From NCBI RefSeq assembly GCF_009727055.1, contig NC_052359.1, positions 14,103,372-14,167,371 of the forward strand: a stretch of DNA of 64,000 nucleotides, written 5' to 3'. This document shows, in pieces, positions 10,916 through 22,404 of the stretch (positions are counted from its first letter, which is position 1; the number at the start of each line of letters is the position of its first letter). Both the position numbers and the translations under genes were made by a program. The notes beneath the pieces were generated by a model, which was not told the DNA's origin, made no database searches, and was given only the letters and a program-made list of their open reading frames with translations. This DNA is from Benincasa hispida (lineage: Eukaryota > Streptophyta > Magnoliopsida > Cucurbitales > Cucurbitaceae).

Positions 10916-11039
10916 TTAATCTCATAACAAAAGTAATTTTTAGCACTTTAAATATATATTTTGACATTTTTTTTCTCTTTTCCTCTCTTTCCCTTACTTA
11001 CTTACCTTAATCTCTTTCCTCACATTAATGGTTGATAAC

Positions 11040-11580
11040 AGTATTTTCTTTTAATTTTGGATTGTATCAATTTAAATCTTAAATCAATAATTGTATTGAT
11101 TTAAATTATGAACTTTTGTAAGTGTATCAATTTATCCTCTCTAATTCATTCTGTTTGGAAAAATCTTTTGTGAAACTTATAGTTATATCAATTAAATCCC
11201 TAAATTTTCATAAATGAATCAATTTAAGACTTTTAAATAAAATTTCGTTTGAACATCGTCCATTCATTTACTCTAATTATCCATTTTGTAAAACCTTTGA
11301 AAAAGTTTATACATATTTGAAAATTAATGCATAGATGATTTTAAAATGTAACCTTAATGTAGGATTTAAAATGATTGGCTTATAAAAATTTAGGAGTTTA
11401 ATTTATTCAAATTATAAGTTTCTCACGATAATTGTCAAACTAAATTTGAAGGAGGGTATAAATAGATACAATTACAAAAGTTCAGGATTTAAATTTTGAT
11501 ACACCTCAAAGTTTAGGTCTTGTTTAAAAAAAAAAAAAACTCAAAGTTTAGAGGTATAAATTGATACTTGCCATTTTTTT
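11040..11580. repeat. TATCAATTTAAAT-rich repeat, relative at 21330-21900
   Basis: Repeated phrases of the type GTATCAATTTAAATCTTAAA and AATTGATACA... fill the stretch. The same kind of phrase fills 21330-21900. Non-coding; likely a degenerate MITE or retroelement fragment. Confidence 0.45.
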
Positions 11581-11639
11581 TAATATAACGAAGAATGGAG
11601 GAGAGGGATGAAAGAACGAGAAAGAAATGGACCGACAGC

Positions 11640-11865
11640 TATTGAAGGGAAAAAGATGTGATGTAGTAGGATTAAATCAAATTGGGATATCTTTGTCACA
11701 TCCTTAATTAATTAGGATTAATTTCTTTGATTAATTAAGATTCGGATTCATATGCATTCCAATGTTCTATAAGTAGAAGAATTAATTATCTTTCTTGTAT
11801 TGATAATTTTTTATTTATAATAAAGACTTTGATTTTATTATTGGATATTTCTCTCCATCACAGAA
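11640..11865 (+). repeat. Possible LTR fragment
   Basis: TTCTATAAGTAGAAG at about 11767 resembles an LTR TATA region. It is followed by a T-rich leader and AATAAAGACTTTG, a possible polyadenylation zone. No terminal repeats, primer site or partner LTR were found, so this is tentative. Confidence 0.3.
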
Positions 11866-12289
11866 GATGGATGAGAGGAAGAAAAATAAGGAAAAATGGA
11901 AAGAGAAATAAACAAATAAAGAAAAAATAAAAAGGTTAGGTTTTTTATGTTTAGAAAAATTATAAAATATATTTTAATTTTTTTAGCAAAATATTCATCG
12001 TCATGTTAGCTTCTGATAGATAATTAACGTTAAATTGGATGGAGAGATCAAAATTCTACCTGCTCAAATTTGAGAGGCTAAATTTTTTAATTCGAAAACT
12101 CAAGGACCCAACAATTTAACTTAGGCTAAAAGTATAATTTTTTACTCTTTTGCCCTATAATTCTCAAGGAAATAATACTAATAATTATAAATTATTTTTT
12201 ATATATTAAAATAAAATTTACAAACAAGTCTACAAAAACCAATACTATAGTTTTTTCATAAAAAAAGGCAGAAGAAGAAAAAATTGATA

Positions 12290-12470
12290 GTTATTTTAAA
12301 TGTCAAAACTACTTAAAGTGTTTTCAAATATAACAAAATGTCATTATATATTAGTGATAGATTCATTGACAAATGTCTACTAGTATCTATCACTCATAGA
12401 CAATGACATTTTACTATATTTATAAATAAGTTGGTCCATGTTTCAATATTTGAAAACTGTCCAAGAAAAA
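12290..12470. mobile_element. CTATCA-type palindromic MITE, copy 1
   Basis: A near-palindrome: ATATAACAAAATGTCATT then TTAGTGATAGATTC on the left and TATCACTCATAGACAATG then CATTTTACTATATTTATAAA on the right. Related copies lie at 41120-41290 and 63300-63510. No coding capacity. I recognise this as an abundant repeat in cucurbits. Confidence 0.6.
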
Positions 12471-12714
12471 ACCTACATGGGTACGCTTATTTCACATTGT
12501 TGAATGAGAATATTTAGACCAATCGCAAATTGTCATGTCGTTTTTCAAATTAATGACGAAATTACAAAATTTTAATTTGAGACTAACTACAAGTTGGCTA
12601 TGAACAGTTATTTTTGAATTACAAACTACAAGTCAAACATTTTGCTAAATTACAAAATTATTGTTGAATGAGACGATCACAACATCGTTCCGATCCCTAA
12701 TATTTTTTTTTTTA

Positions 12715-13880
12715 ATGGATCATAAATCACTGCCATGAACAGTCATTCTCAGAATCAACAACACAAAACGCTTAGGGGGAATATCTGATCATTGGCATCT
12801 GGGGCGCACCGTTAAAAGGGTCCCACCATACTTGTTCTTCAAAGAAGTACTATAAACCGATATAACAGGACGACAATGCTTCCAACCTGAAACACAAGCA
12901 GATAAAGCCATGAAGAAAAAATAAAAACCTTCCATGATCATCAAGTTTGTAGTCAATAATAGAACCTACAAATATATCATATATAGTGTGGTATATTAAA
13001 ATTATGTAACATAAAACAATGGGATATATAAAACAACAACAATATATTAAGAATATGTCAGGGTTTCTCACAGCCAACTGAAAAGCAAATGCTGGAATCA
13101 TCTTGAAAGATTCTTCAAGTGATCATCGAATATAATTCACTATAGCTTTAGGCGTGATCGAATGACTACCATCAATGCTAATCTTCTTCTTGATGCACTC
13201 CTTAATAACATAAAATGATGCTTGTCTATTGCCAGTCAACACAATATCCAAAGAGCATGAATGCTCATGATCAAAAATTATAATTATCCACATAGAATTC
13301 CCATCATCTCCATTTTAACGAGCACAAGGCAACCATTTACATCCGTCCATTGACAAGGCAACATAGTACCAAAACTTGCTTATTTAGTTTAACAATCTGG
13401 TATTGAAAGTTATCTCTAATTGCAATAGCTCGCATAGGATTCAACAATACATCTTTGAAAGGAAACATATTATAAATATTAACTTGTAACTTATGGGAAA
13501 TCTTCGAGAAATAAATTATTTCGTAATAACGACCATCATTATCATTAGTATTACTCATAGCTTCATTGGGATGTATACCATCCAAGACTATTGATAGGTT
13601 ATTTGAAAATACAACAATCAATGAGCAAAATTTTTCAACACCACTAGAAATCATACAGAACAACCATTTAATGTCATTATCTTCTCTAAGTTTCAAATCC
13701 TTCTTCATAAAATCCTTAGATCCAACGCATGCAAAAATCTCAACGTTACCACAATTTCCTACACTACTTATCTTATCGATTACTAATTGTTGAAACTCAA
13801 AGGAATGACATTCGATCATGAAAATCAATTTCAGCTACATTGTAATCCATGTAATTATCTCTCTTGTTGAAACGACTGTT
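12715..13880 (-). pseudogene. Mutator-like (MULE/MuDR) transposase remnant
   Basis: The minus strand carries pieces of a MuDR-family transposase in order. The N-terminal domain (about 13880-13340) is in two frames, with V-K-x-x-N-D-I-K-W-L-F-style sequence. A zinc-finger-like part follows with H-S-C-S-L-D and N-R-Q-A-S-F (about 13300-13200). Then come I-P-A-F-A-F (13101), an AT-rich insert at about 12930-13060 that could be an intron, and F-F-M-A-L-S-A-C, H-C-R-P-V-I-S-V (12920-12850). The last part reads D-A-N-D-Q-I-F-P-L and V-V-D-S-E-N-D-C-S-W (12810-12720). The first catalytic Asp of the usual V-D-G-T motif reads Tyr. Frameshifts and a stop break the rest and the remaining catalytic domain is absent. 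No terminal inverted repeats were found. Confidence 0.8.
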
Positions 13881-14970
13881 ATATAAAATTGGAACAGTAA
13901 GAGTACCTAAAAAATGTAGTACATAATAAGACATAAATACATAATAATTATTTAAAAATTCTCTATATCATAATAACGGTCATTCTCAGTATACAAACAC
14001 ATATAACAATACATCCAATATATATCTCAGTATGAAAATTTTGAAATAACATATATGTCATATATACATATATGATATAACAAGATTAATATACCCCAGT
14101 ATATAAATTTTGAGTAGTAAGATATCTATAAAAGGCAGTACATAAGAAAATAGATTTCTCATAACGGTCATTCTCAGTACACAAACTGAACAATATATAC
14201 ATAATATATATCAAAGTATATATTATACAAACACAATGTATACATAATATATACAGAGAAAAAAACAGAAAAAACAAGAAAAAAACGAAATAACAGAAAA
14301 ATCATTAAAAAAAAAAAAAAAGTAAAAGATATATACGATATTTGAACATTTGAAACTATCTCATTTCTATATTGATGAAAAACGTGCAAACAACCTAAAA
14401 TCTACAGAAAAAATGAAAAAAAGAACGAAAATGAAGACAAAACGTTAAAAAAAAAGGGAAAAAATCAAATGCATGAAAAAAATGCATGCAAAAAACGTAG
14501 ATAAAGACGAGTGGAGAAGGATAACTAATACATGAAGACAACGGAAAAAAAATGCATACAAAAAATCGAGAAATGAAGAAAAAAAAATACAAACCTTTTT
14601 ATTGCCAAATGAAAGAAATATGTAGAGCAAAAACAAAAATCATTGAAAAGAGTTTTAAACAGAAAAAAAATATTAAAATGCATTAGAATATGAAACATCA
14701 TTCTTGAAAATATTAAATAATACATAAAGAACAATAAAAGGTGGCTCAATGAATGATTACACACAATCCAATAAGGAAAAAAAAGGAGAATAATTTTTAA
14801 AAAAAAAACAATTATGCACGAAAATTTTTTTAAAAAAATGTAAAACTATCTACAAAATTTAGAAAAAACATTTTTAAAAATTATAATCAAAGATGATTTT
14901 TTATGTAAAAATCTCTAAACTGAACCAAGCTCAACAATAGACTCTTTTGGCCCAAACATCACTTAAATCC
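13881..14970. other. A-rich low-complexity stretch
   Basis: Mostly A-rich with repeated ATATAT and GAAAAAAA runs. The overlapping minus-strand open frames (14086-14764) translate to phenylalanine-rich low-complexity strings and are not genes. Confidence 0.6.
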
Positions 14971-15118
14971 AATGGTTCTGGACTCAAAAACCATCAAATC
15001 TAAACTCAAATTGCCTCACATAAGTTTTATAAATAGAGGAGCTCCCATTAATTATGGGTTCAAAATTTTAAAACTTCATAGAGAACTTAAAGGACTCAAT
15101 GTTTTTGAAAAATCATTC

Positions 15119-15271
15119 TTGTCAGAAAACTCAAAGCCTTCCAAAACAGTGAAATCAAAACTTTGTTTTTATATGGGAGACATTGATCCTTGTCACCATG
15201 AAGCTTTCAATATACAGAAACTTGTGAAGAGATATTTTCATCTACAATCAAATGTTATTTACATTCCATAT

Positions 15272-15309
<38 letters not shown>

Positions 15310-15509
15310 GATTACTTTTGTTGGGTGTATTTTGAATTTGGATGCTTNNNNNNNNNCTTGTCAGAAAACTCAAAGCCTTCCAAAACAGTGAAATCAAAAC
15401 TTTGTTTTTATATGGGAGACATTGATCCTTGTCACCATGAAGCTTTCAATAGAAGGAAATGAAAGAAAATAAAAAAAAAAAAAGGAAAGAAGCAAAAATC
15501 GGATACATA

Positions 15510-15543
<34 letters not shown>

Positions 15544-15583
15544 CTGATTACTTTTGTTGGGTGTATTTTGAATTTGGATGCTT
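15119..15583. other. Tract duplicated across a 9-N gap
   Basis: 15119-15212 recurs at 15357-15450, and 15308-15347 (ACTGATTACTTTTGTTGGG...) recurs at 15543-15582. The nine Ns sit at 15348-15356, exactly between the copies. Between the shared blocks the copies differ, and both contain long poly-A. This is best explained as overlapping or allelic contig ends left unmerged. The plus-strand frame 14972-15280 over this tract has no family signature. Confidence 0.85.
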
Positions 15584-16574
15584 ATTGAAATGATTCTATA
15601 TATATAATTTTGAAAATTGAAGTTTATGGTTTATTCATTACTACATTGAGAATTATTTAATCTTGCTAACAACCATCAACGGAAAGAAATAGTCCAAATT
15701 TTCCTTCATAAATTATATATTTATTTAACCGTATTTTAATGAAAGAAAATTAAGTTTGTCGATACATGAAATCTCCCTTTTGAGATAGTGTGTGGAAGAC
15801 AACGACTTTTACCCCTTGTTGTCGATGATCTATATGTACGAAATAGCCCTCAAACCTATAATTTCGGTAAAAAGTAAAAGCAAACATCTGAAGTAGCTTA
15901 GACCTATTTCGAGCTATTAGAAAATTTAGATATTTATTCGTTAATTGATTCACATATAAATCATACTTGTTTATTCCTTTCTCGATTTGTCAAATGTAAT
16001 GAAATTAACATCATTAATCAGAAAATTTGCACTAGGAATTAACCATGGAAGGAATGAGAAGGGCACTCCAAAACCAAGACATCTTCTATTAGTTCTATTT
16101 CCACTTCCACAGCTTAGAAAGCATATGTTAGTGAAAGTAAAGTTATTACAATAATAATGTTGGTAACAAGATAAAGCCTAAGGTAAATAATACACAAACC
16201 AAACAGAATTTGGTGCATTTTCCCTTGATAAGCTATCTCCAACTTATTAAATATTTATGATAACGATGCCTTCAAAAACTAGGTCATGTGCCCTTAAAAT
16301 TATATAATATACTTCAAATCACAGCTATTGCATCAATTTTAATCTTAGCATTTTTGGGTAATGCTCCAGCTTGAAATGTTGATCGAGATGGCGCAGGGGA
16401 ATGTGGAAAATCTGCACAAAAAAACACCATATTTCAAAATTTTAAATTTCGTATTCTCGATCGGTAAGAATCATTCATTTGAATAAAACTTACATTTAGC
16501 ATAAATTTGATTCACTAATGTAAAGTCTGCTATATTAGCCAACCTGCAACAAACAAAGTATGAAGTAGGAACGG

Positions 16575-16775
16575 TTATGAGCATGTTTGGGAGTGATTTT
16601 GAAATTGCTAAAATCACTTTTTTATCTTGTTTAATAAAATCACATTTAATAGTGTAAGGTTAACCAAGAATTAAATTGATTCTAAATGATTAAATTCATA
16701 TTCTGAGTAATTTTGGATATAGCCAAAATTTATTTTAACAATTTCAAAATCATCTACAAACCTGCTCCTGAAAAA
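16575..16775. mobile_element. MITE in intron 4 of the RidA copy
   Basis: Terminal inverted repeats GTTTGGGAGTGATTTTGAAA at the left and, read inward from the right, GTTTGTAGATGATTTTGAAA. It is about 0.2 kb long, AT-rich and non-coding. A target duplication could not be fixed. Confidence 0.6.
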
Positions 16776-17084
16776 CATGGACGACTTGAGAGTTACAATT
16801 TTGTAGTGAAAAGATCTAAGAGTTCATTTTTCTCATTTTCTTATTTTGTTTGTCTACACATCGACAACCTATCTTTCAAAAATAGGCATAAATATTATTT
16901 TGATATTTAACCTTTTATATTTTGTTTTCATTTAGTTTCGGTTAAACGGTTGATATAATTAAACTTATCACAACTCGTTAACTTAAATTTTTGGGTTAAT
17001 TGATGATTTAATAGTTTTCAAATATTTTTAAATCATGAATACTAGCTTGAGAGAAATCGTTTGATCTTAAATCTTAGAGCCTGT

Positions 17085-17150
17085 TTGAAATGACATTTAA
17101 ACCACTTAAAAGATCATTCAAAGTCATTCCAAATAAGCTGTTAATGAGTT
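17085..17150. repeat. Short inverted repeat in intron 4
   Basis: GTTTGAAATGACATTT and AAAGTCATTCCAAAT face each other across about 30 bp. A small degenerate MITE-like palindrome just upstream, on the minus strand, of the MITE at 16575. Confidence 0.4.
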
Positions 17151-18129
17151 ACTTAACCCCAAATCCCAAGACCATATTCCAAAATACACAACTTTGGATG
17201 GAAAAAAAAAAGTCATAAATGCAAAAAGATGCAAAGATTTCATGCATAATAGTTGTCTTAACCACTCTATCATAATCAGCCCCTCCAGCTCTCAATATTG
17301 CACCAACATTTTTGAGGGCCTGCATAATATTTCATTTGCTTAGAAATTTGGTCTACAAAGAACAACAAAATTTACCACCTGCTCAGTTTGGTCTGCAATA
17401 TCATCTGAGATCAATTCCCCTGTCTGCATTAAACCATAAACATTCATACTCAATTATACCTTATAAAAAATGTGTACGCGTGCACGAACCTGGGACAAGT
17501 AATTGTACCTAACTGATTACTTGAACTATGTTCGAGTTAGACATTGAAAAAAGTTACATAATTTACTCAAAAAAGAAGCTACCTCAGGAACTAAACCTAG
17601 GGAGCCAGACACATATACAACATTGTTGGCTATGATACCCTCAGAATATGGCCCTAATGCTTCTGGAGCCTTGCAGTTTCAATAACTATGATATCTGCCA
17701 TAAAAATTAACATTGATATTAAAGGGGTGGTAAAATCTGTAGGGGGTAAAAATTAAATTTTACTCTTAAATTTAACTTTTTTAGTGTTTAGAGATTAAAC
17801 ATGTGATTTGACCTACTTTACTTGATATAAACTCTATATTAAAAAAATGAAAAATTACAATTTAAATGATGAAATATAATTGAGCAAGCAATTCTTATTT
17901 TACTAACTTCAAATTTAAGATGAGAACTCAATAAGTTTCCTTTCCATTTTTTCAATTAAACAAGGGGGAAATAACACTAAATTACCAATCAGTTGAACCA
18001 CCAAGTTTGAATCTAATAGCAAAGAAAGGCTGGATTTTAAGGGTTTGAGATCCCAATTAATAAGTATTCTAATTTTAGGGGTTAGACTCATATTCTAGAC
18101 TTATTGCTTTTACAAATATNATATATAAA

Positions 18130-18345
18130 ATCTCAAACCATGTGATACACTTGATACAATTGATGCACTTGATAATATTGATATGTTTGATATACTTGAT
18201 ACATTATTGATATACATTTGATACACTTGATACATTACTAATATATGTCTGATACACTTAATACATTACTAATATATGTCCGATACACTATTGATAGACA
18301 CTTAATACTCTTGATATAATATTGATAAACAATTGACAATGACTA
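18130..18345. repeat. Degenerate tandem repeat, TTGATACACTTGATACATTA type
   Basis: Roughly ten diverged copies of GATACACTT/GATACATTA spaced about 10-20 bp, within intron 1 of the RidA copy. An undetermined base lies at 18120. Confidence 0.65.
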
Positions 18346-19102
18346 GTTATTTAAGTGTTTAAAAAATCATAAAAATGATTTTTTTAAAAACATTTTTTTC
18401 TCTAGTTATTTCAAATACATCCAAATTATCAAAATGAGTATAATAAACTTAGTGTTAATGAGTTTTAGGTTGAATCTCTCCAACTTATTGTACGTTTGTA
18501 CTTAAGAATGAAAGAAACAACATCATTTAAAAGGAAAAACTACAAAATGGATAAAGAAAAAATGTAACAAATACAAAAATCAAAATGAGTAATAACTCAT
18601 ATGGTTGGAAACAAAAAATACAAAAAATATACATATCAATGGAAAAAATATACAACGGATATACTTTAAATGTGGTATATTAGTTGACTAATATATCGAA
18701 AAACATTGATTTGTTAAGAGGACAAAATTGAAATACGAAATAAACTAAAATTTAAATTTGAGAATTTTGTCATATTTATAATTTTTCATATGTTAAAATC
18801 ACGCTTCTAATTATAGATTTTGTATTTACCGCCTATTACTAATTTCCTTAAAAAATCAGGCCATATTTTTTTTAAAAAAAAATTATGGAAGAAAAGTATG
18901 CGATCTTATGGCTTTTTCTCACATATTTTATGTGGTAACAAATTTCCTATTTATATATTTCTTAGATTTTATTTATCCACAGATATGGGTTGCTTGTGTA
19001 CTTTTAAAAATATAAGGAAAAATACAGAGCATTAAATCTCTCTCAAATTTAAGTTTTTTTTTTTCCTCTTTCTTTCTTTCTTTCTATGATGCCTTCCACA
19101 TC

Positions 19103-19320
19103 TCTTAATGGTAGTTAGCTTTGCTCCTTCTCCAACACAGTTAATATTGATAATTTGGGTAAATTAAAGTAATATTATAATTAAAAATAAACGTCGAAGT
19201 GAGCTTAGTTCAATGGTAGTTAGCTTTGTTCCTTCTCCAAAAGATCGAAGATTCAATCCCTCTACTCGCATTTGTTGTAATAAGCTGGCTTATGTTATTG
19301 ATTCAAATATGGGACCAGGA
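19103..19320 (+). mobile_element. tRNA-derived SINE with a partial second head
   Basis: GAGCTTAGTTCAATGGTAG at 19202 resembles a tRNA-type A box. GATCGAAGATTCAATCCC at about 19243-19260 resembles a B box about 35 bp on, the usual SINE spacing. It is followed by CTCGCATTTGTTGTAATA. A partial copy, AATGGTAGTTAGCTTTGCTC, lies at about 19108. No complete tRNA fold or CCA end. It sits in intron 1 of the RidA copy. Confidence 0.6.
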
Positions 19321-20200
19321 GTATCCTTTTTAGTGGAAACTTACTATGGTCCTTGATAATTGTGGGTCATCCCTAATAAGTTACAACTATTTAAGAAAAA
19401 TAAGTCCTTTTATTTATTTTTATTAGAATTAGAATGGGTCTCAAGATTCAAGACACATTCATTAAAAAATAAAAATGAAAAAATCATTGACCATTTTTAT
19501 TGCAAATGGGTCTTTTATTTTTTTATTTTTAAAAAATACTTTAAAGCAAAAAAAAGTTAACGAATTTCTTTAAAATAACATTTACAAAAAGAAAATATCT
19601 GATGAAGCAAAGAGAGAGTGAGGGGGGTATTACCAGTACATGACTTGGAAATGGCAAAGCATTTGAAGGACATTTGGCGTCTTGAAATAGATGGAATCGA
19701 AGAAGGTCGCAGCCGCAGGAAGACCGCAGTGCCGACTGAGGGAGTGACGGATCGCCGCCGTGAAATGGTGTTGGAGGCCGGAATTTGGAAGTTGTGAGCT
19801 GCGGATGAAGCCTTATGTGTTTTGCCTTCTTAATTGAATCCTTCTTCCTCAGAGTTCAATTTTAGTCGCCCGATGGAACTCAATGCTTCATTTACCCACC
19901 TTTTTTATTGAGCTCCAGGTGGTCCAACCCCAATAATATTCCTTTTTTTTTTTATTTGAAGTTTCCAATAATAAAAATTTATTTTTATGAAATTTATTAT
20001 TAAGATTTAATGAATAAAAAACCTAATTTTATATTAAAAATTAAATTGTTACAAATTTTAAAGTACATGATGTAAGTTGTTACGAAATTTAAAGTAATTT
20101 AAAAACTAAATTGTTATTTTTAAGAAAGTTCTAGAACAAAAAATGATTTTTACCTTATTGTTTTTAGTATAACAAAGTGATACGAGGTTTGAACCTCAAC

Positions 20201-20807
20201 TAGGGGTGTTCTACGTTGAGTTGGGTTGAAAGACTTTTTAGACTCAACCCAATTGTTCGAGTTTGTAAATTTTTCAACCCAAATAACTTTATTAAAAAAT
20301 GAATCGAATCCAACCATGAAATATTTGGGTTGGGTTGGTTCGAGTTAATCACATCATTTAATTAAAATTTTATTCTAAAAAGAAGCAAAACGTAAATATG
20401 TAAAATCTAATTTGATTATTTTCATATATTGAATTAACATTAAACAACTCAATTTCAAATTATATAGTAAAAATTTTCTTTCTAAAGTACAAAGAAAACT
20501 ATTTTTAAGAGTTGTTAAATATAAATTATTCAAAAAAAATATTATAATTAATTAAAATTAAAATCAATATATGTAGTTAATACATTGTATTATAAGTAAT
20601 AAAAATATATTTTAAAGTTTAATAAATTCGGGTTGGTTCGGGTTTGTTTGGGTTATATTAAGTGAACCCATTAACCAACCCAACCAATAACATTTTCATT
20701 TATTTGAACCTAACCCAATCCAAATGAGTTGATAACTCAACCCAAACCACACGGGTTGGGTTGGGTTGATCAATTTTTTCAGGTTATCGGGTTTTTTGAA
20801 CACCCCT
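20201..20807. mobile_element. hAT-type non-autonomous element with near 8-bp duplication
   Basis: Terminal inverted repeats AGGGGTGTTC (20202) and GAACACCCCT (ending 20807). The arms hold opposed GGGTTGGGTTGGTTCG and CAACCCAACC runs. Flanks read ACCTCAAC (20193-20200) on the left and ACCTCCAAC (20808-20816) on the right: an 8-bp hAT-type target duplication with one inserted base. Non-coding. The AGGGGTGTTCA terminus is common among plant MITEs. Confidence 0.8.
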
Positions 20808-21039
20808 ACCTCCAACACACATATTATTAAAAAAGGAAAAAAAATATTTATTTTTTCAATTTTTTAGTACAAAATTTATATCAAATTGAGTTATGTTTAA
20901 TTCGATCATATCTTATTTACATGAAACAAATTAAATCAAATGATGTGACATATGTACCTACCACTCAATTAGAATTCAATCAACACTTTTTTTTTTCAAA
21001 TAAGTTATCATTCTCCTCTTGATATCATCAATGTGAACT

Positions 21040-21140
21040 TTTTTTCTAGTTATACGTAGGGTATGAGAATCGAACATCTAATCTCACGATTGATAATATA
21101 AACTTATGTCATTTAACTATACTCATGTTGTCATCGATCT
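21040..21140 (-). mobile_element. SINE relic
   Basis: Minus strand: GAGTATAGTTAAATGACATA (A-box-like), then GATTAGATGTTCGATTCTC (B-box-like). The two boxes are at SINE-like spacing; no intact tRNA fold. Confidence 0.55.
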
Positions 21141-21329
21141 GACTCATTCCTTATTTGATCTCAAATTTTTAATTAATTACTAGTTACAACACAATTTTTT
21201 ACATTTTTACCATTTCTCAGAGACACGCGACCTTTTCTTCTATTTTTTAATTTAAAAAATCCTAATAATGTATTCTGAACATGTTATTTGTTTTGTATGA
21301 TTAATTTAATTTATTATTTTTTTAGTACA

Positions 21330-21900
21330 GGTATTTTTTGAAAATATCAATTTACACTCTTAAACTCTATAGACTATATCATTTTAAATTATGAACTAAT
21401 AATTATATCAATTTAAATTCTAAATTTTAATACATATTTTAATTTACATCCTCTATGTTAGACTTTCATATACAAACTTTTATAAACAGGTCAATTTAGA
21501 CTCTCAATTAATATTTGAAAATTATCCATACATTAGTTTTGATTTTCCATTATATTAATCCAAAAATTGAAGAAGTTTACATATATTTAAGAATTAAATG
21601 CATGAACAATTTTCAAATATAATCTTAATAATAATAAGGTTAAATTGATTCACTTATTAACCATCTACAAATTTACTTGAAACAATTATATTTTGCATAA
21701 TATTTTTCAAACCACGTATGAAAGAAAGTGTTCATTGTCTAATTGATACACTTATAAAATTAAAACTTAAAGATTAAATTGATATATTAGTTCATGATTT
21801 AAATACAGTTTTTTTATTATCATTTCAATGCATGTTTTATTTGATTTGTTATTGAGGTTAGATTTGACTGGATTTAAATTGATACAAACCTAAACTTTGT
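21330..21900. repeat. TATCAATTTAAAT-rich repeat, second copy
   Basis: The same phrase type as at 11040-11580 (TATATCAATTTAAATTCTAA, GATACACTTATAAAATT). Non-coding. The rest of 21140-22260 shows AT-rich non-coding DNA and nothing else recognised. Confidence 0.4.
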
Positions 21901-22264
21901 AAGGCAATTGACTTTGTAGTTTTTTGTTATAGCCATTTTTTTATCAACCAAGTTTCTTTTTTCTTTTTTTTCTTTTTATCAATTGAGTTGTTTTAGCCAT
22001 TTTTTATCAATTAAGTTTATTTTTTAACAATGGATTTTTTATTACCTCATAGTCTTAATCTAATTATGGTCTTCATAGTTTTATTATTAAATGTTAAATA
22101 GATATATTTAATACTACTTGATATCAATAATTATTTTTTTGATGAAATAACTATATAAATATATTTAGCTGATTTAATTTTATTTTTATTTGTTATTATT
22201 TATTAAGTTCACATAAAATATTCAAATGGAATTCATTGTTATTACATAATTGTTTTTTTTTTAA

Positions 22265-22335
22265 TATAATTGTGGGGTGGAGACCAAACCTTCGACTCTT
22301 AAGAAAGATCACTGAGCTAAGCTTACTTTAGCTAT
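22265..22335 (-). mobile_element. SINE relic
   Basis: Minus strand: TAAGCTTAGCTCAGTGATC (A-box-like), then GTCGAAGGTTTGGTCTCC (B-box-like). Truncated and diverged. Confidence 0.5.
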
Positions 22336-22404
22336 TGTTATTTCATAATTGTTGATCGAATGAAAAAAAGATTAAATTGGTTATTATGTGTTAACATTAA
22401 AAAA

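Larger units (their letters stand above)
16314..19814 (-). pseudogene. RIDA: RidA-like deaminase copy, six exons, start and frame lost
   Basis: RidA (YjgF/YER057c/UK114 family) hydrolyses reactive enamine/imine intermediates, in plants mainly 2-aminoacrylate from threonine dehydratase, in plastids. Exons on the minus strand: 19814-19634 (transit-peptide-like, Ser/Arg-rich), 17694-17583 (A-L-G-P-Y-S, then N-N-V-V-Y-V-S-G), 17423-17379 (T-G-E-L-I-S-D-D), 17319-17246 (A-L-K-N-V-G-A-I-L-R), 16543-16494 (A-D-F-T-L-V-N-Q-I-Y-A-K) and 16411-16314 (P-A-P-S-R-S-T-F, ending in TGA). The substrate-binding Arg of R-S-T is kept. Defects: the expected ATG reads AAG at 19814-19812, with an upstream in-frame TAA; one base is missing near 17674, shifting the frame; and intron 4 begins GC. 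The next in-frame ATG is 19673-19671. The other introns are GT-AG. Retained introns argue against a retrocopy. It is probably a decaying duplicate, unless these are assembly errors. Confidence 0.85.

Noticed and set aside
14086..14764. Overlapping minus-strand frames rich in Phe, Leu and Ser
   Set aside because: Antisense of A-rich low-complexity DNA.
14972..15280. 102-residue plus-strand open frame
   Set aside because: Overlaps the tract duplicated across the N gap and ends in poly-A; no recognisable motif.
19202..19260. Possible tRNA gene
   Set aside because: A- and B-box-like sequences are present but no cloverleaf with matched acceptor stem; fits a SINE.
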